This document shows positions 63,373 through 64,000 of a stretch of 64,000 nucleotides of DNA, one piece after another. The position numbers were made by a program, and so were the translations under genes. Origin of the DNA: Saprospiraceae bacterium (GTDB taxonomy: Bacteria > Bacteroidota > Bacteroidia > Chitinophagales > Saprospiraceae); assembly GCA_020628855.1 (NCBI GenBank), contig JAHDEL010000007.1, positions 2,719-66,718 on the forward strand. Reading direction: 5' to 3'. Under the pieces are notes generated by a model, which was not told the origin of the DNA, made no database searches, and saw nothing but the letters and a program-made list of their open reading frames with translations. The stretch's first letter is position 1. Every line of letters begins with the position of its first letter.

Positions 63373-64000
63373 ATGAAGAAATTACTAGGATGTCTACTTT
63401 GCATTTTTATGCTAGGACAAGTCTATGGACAACGTGCCGCTAAATTTTGGTGGTTTGATACTGGTGTGAAAGCACAATTTGGAGCAACTAGTCTCTATAG
63501 CCAGGCAATAGCAGATAATAATACTTGGGCATATGATGTTACAACTGGCTACTCATATGGAGCAAAGTTTGGTATTAATAAAGGAACAAGTGGTCTGACT
63601 ATTGATGTCATGCTTGCACAAGGCGAACAAGATTTTGAGTATGTCCCGAATCAGGATGGGAGTCAAGACTTAAAAGCGAGTTGGAATTCTATCGATTTAT
63701 ATACATTATATCGAAATAATCGTCAGTTGGGTTATGTTGAACTAGGACCTAAATTTTCTTTTTTAAATAAAGCTGAGCTATCAAATATTGACGGCACAGG
63801 TACACAAGATATTGCTGAATACTTTGAAAGTAACGTAGTGAGTGCAGTGCTTGGTTTTGGTGCTTATTTCATAGGGAGTGACGGTGCTTTCAGTGGTATT
63901 GTCGGATTAAGGTTAGAATATGGTTTGACAGATGCAATTAATGCTGATGGTCATGGTGCAGGTGCTCCTATACTTGATGCGGCTTTATACAAAGATGGCG
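63373..64000 (+). CDS. Exported outer-membrane protein, 3'-truncated by the window edge
   Basis: Open from ATG 63373 to the end of the window (209 codons). Signal peptide about 1-20 (FMLGQVYGQ). The rest alternates strands and glycine-rich turns: WWFDTGVKAQFGATSLY, VTTGYSYGAKFGINKG, SIDLYTLYRNN, and GYVELGPKFSFL. This is an outer-membrane beta-barrel pattern. The final part (GFGAYFIGSDGAFSGIVGLR, LEYGLTDAI) fits porin-like strands. A 6-bp hairpin (63318-63336) precedes it and no clear -7 box was found. Family not recognised. Confidence 0.6.
   Translation, partial: MKKLLGCLLCIFMLGQVYGQRAAKFWWFDTGVKAQFGATSLYSQAIADNNTWAYDVTTGYSYGAKFGINKGTSGLTIDVMLAQGEQDFEYVPNQDGSQDLKASWNSIDLYTLYRNNRQLGYVELGPKFSFLNKAELSNIDGTGTQDIAEYFESNVVSAVLGFGAYFIGSDGAFSGIVGLRLEYGLTDAINADGHGAGAPILDAALYKDG

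Overview
The window looks like a chromosomal segment of a marine-type Bacteroidota, most likely a Saprospiria-like lineage (an inference from gene style, not a search). The signs are AT-rich sequence, the Bacteroidota promoter pattern TTTG-N19-TAnnTTTG in front of many genes, start codons without Shine-Dalgarno motifs, type IX secretion (T9SS) sorting domains, a gliding-motility-type C-terminal domain, and a DUF1800/DUF1501 pair. No tRNA, rRNA, insertion sequence, prophage or CRISPR array was seen.

Layout. 1-4158: the end of purA, an exported amidohydrolase lipoprotein, a polyprenyl diphosphate synthase and a GNAT acetyltransferase. 4261-22451: one long co-directional translation block, rpsL-rpsG-fusA followed by the merged S10-spc-alpha clusters, including secY, map, infA, a small rpmJ, rpoA and rplQ. 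It has internal promoters before rpsJ and rplP and ends at a strong terminator. 22521-26192: carA, eno, a DivIC/FtsB-like division protein and sucD, closed by a terminator. 26368-37170: a membrane M23 peptidase, alaS, a CpeT-like lipoprotein, an ABC exporter, a PUR-domain protein, rpsT, sucA and an exported barrel-like protein.

37200-46011 is a signalling stretch: a 1138-residue NtrY-like histidine kinase, an ECF sigma factor with an anti-sigma-like membrane protein and a beta-barrel-like protein, the RNase P RNA gene, and a LytTR regulator overlapping its LytS-type kinase. tex follows.

48471-60177 is mostly a cell-surface and secretion island, interrupted only by sodA. It holds a gliding-motility C-terminal-domain protein, a protein with two dockerin-like modules, two paralogous discoidin-like secreted proteins flanking a DUF1800-DUF1501 pair, and an SdrD-B-repeat protein. 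Four of these carry T9SS sorting domains. The conserved four-gene sandwich at 52693-57407 is the best candidate in the window for an uncharacterised system. The window ends with an M14 zinc carboxypeptidase, a small two-helix membrane protein, a rhodanese lipoprotein and the start of an outer-membrane protein.

How it works together: the first half is housekeeping (ribosome, transcription, pyrimidine/arginine precursor synthesis, glycolysis, TCA cycle). The second half is envelope signalling and surface-exposed protein. Several genes appear to be transcribed from a -7 box lying within about 15 nt of the start codon, so leaderless or nearly leaderless mRNAs are likely.
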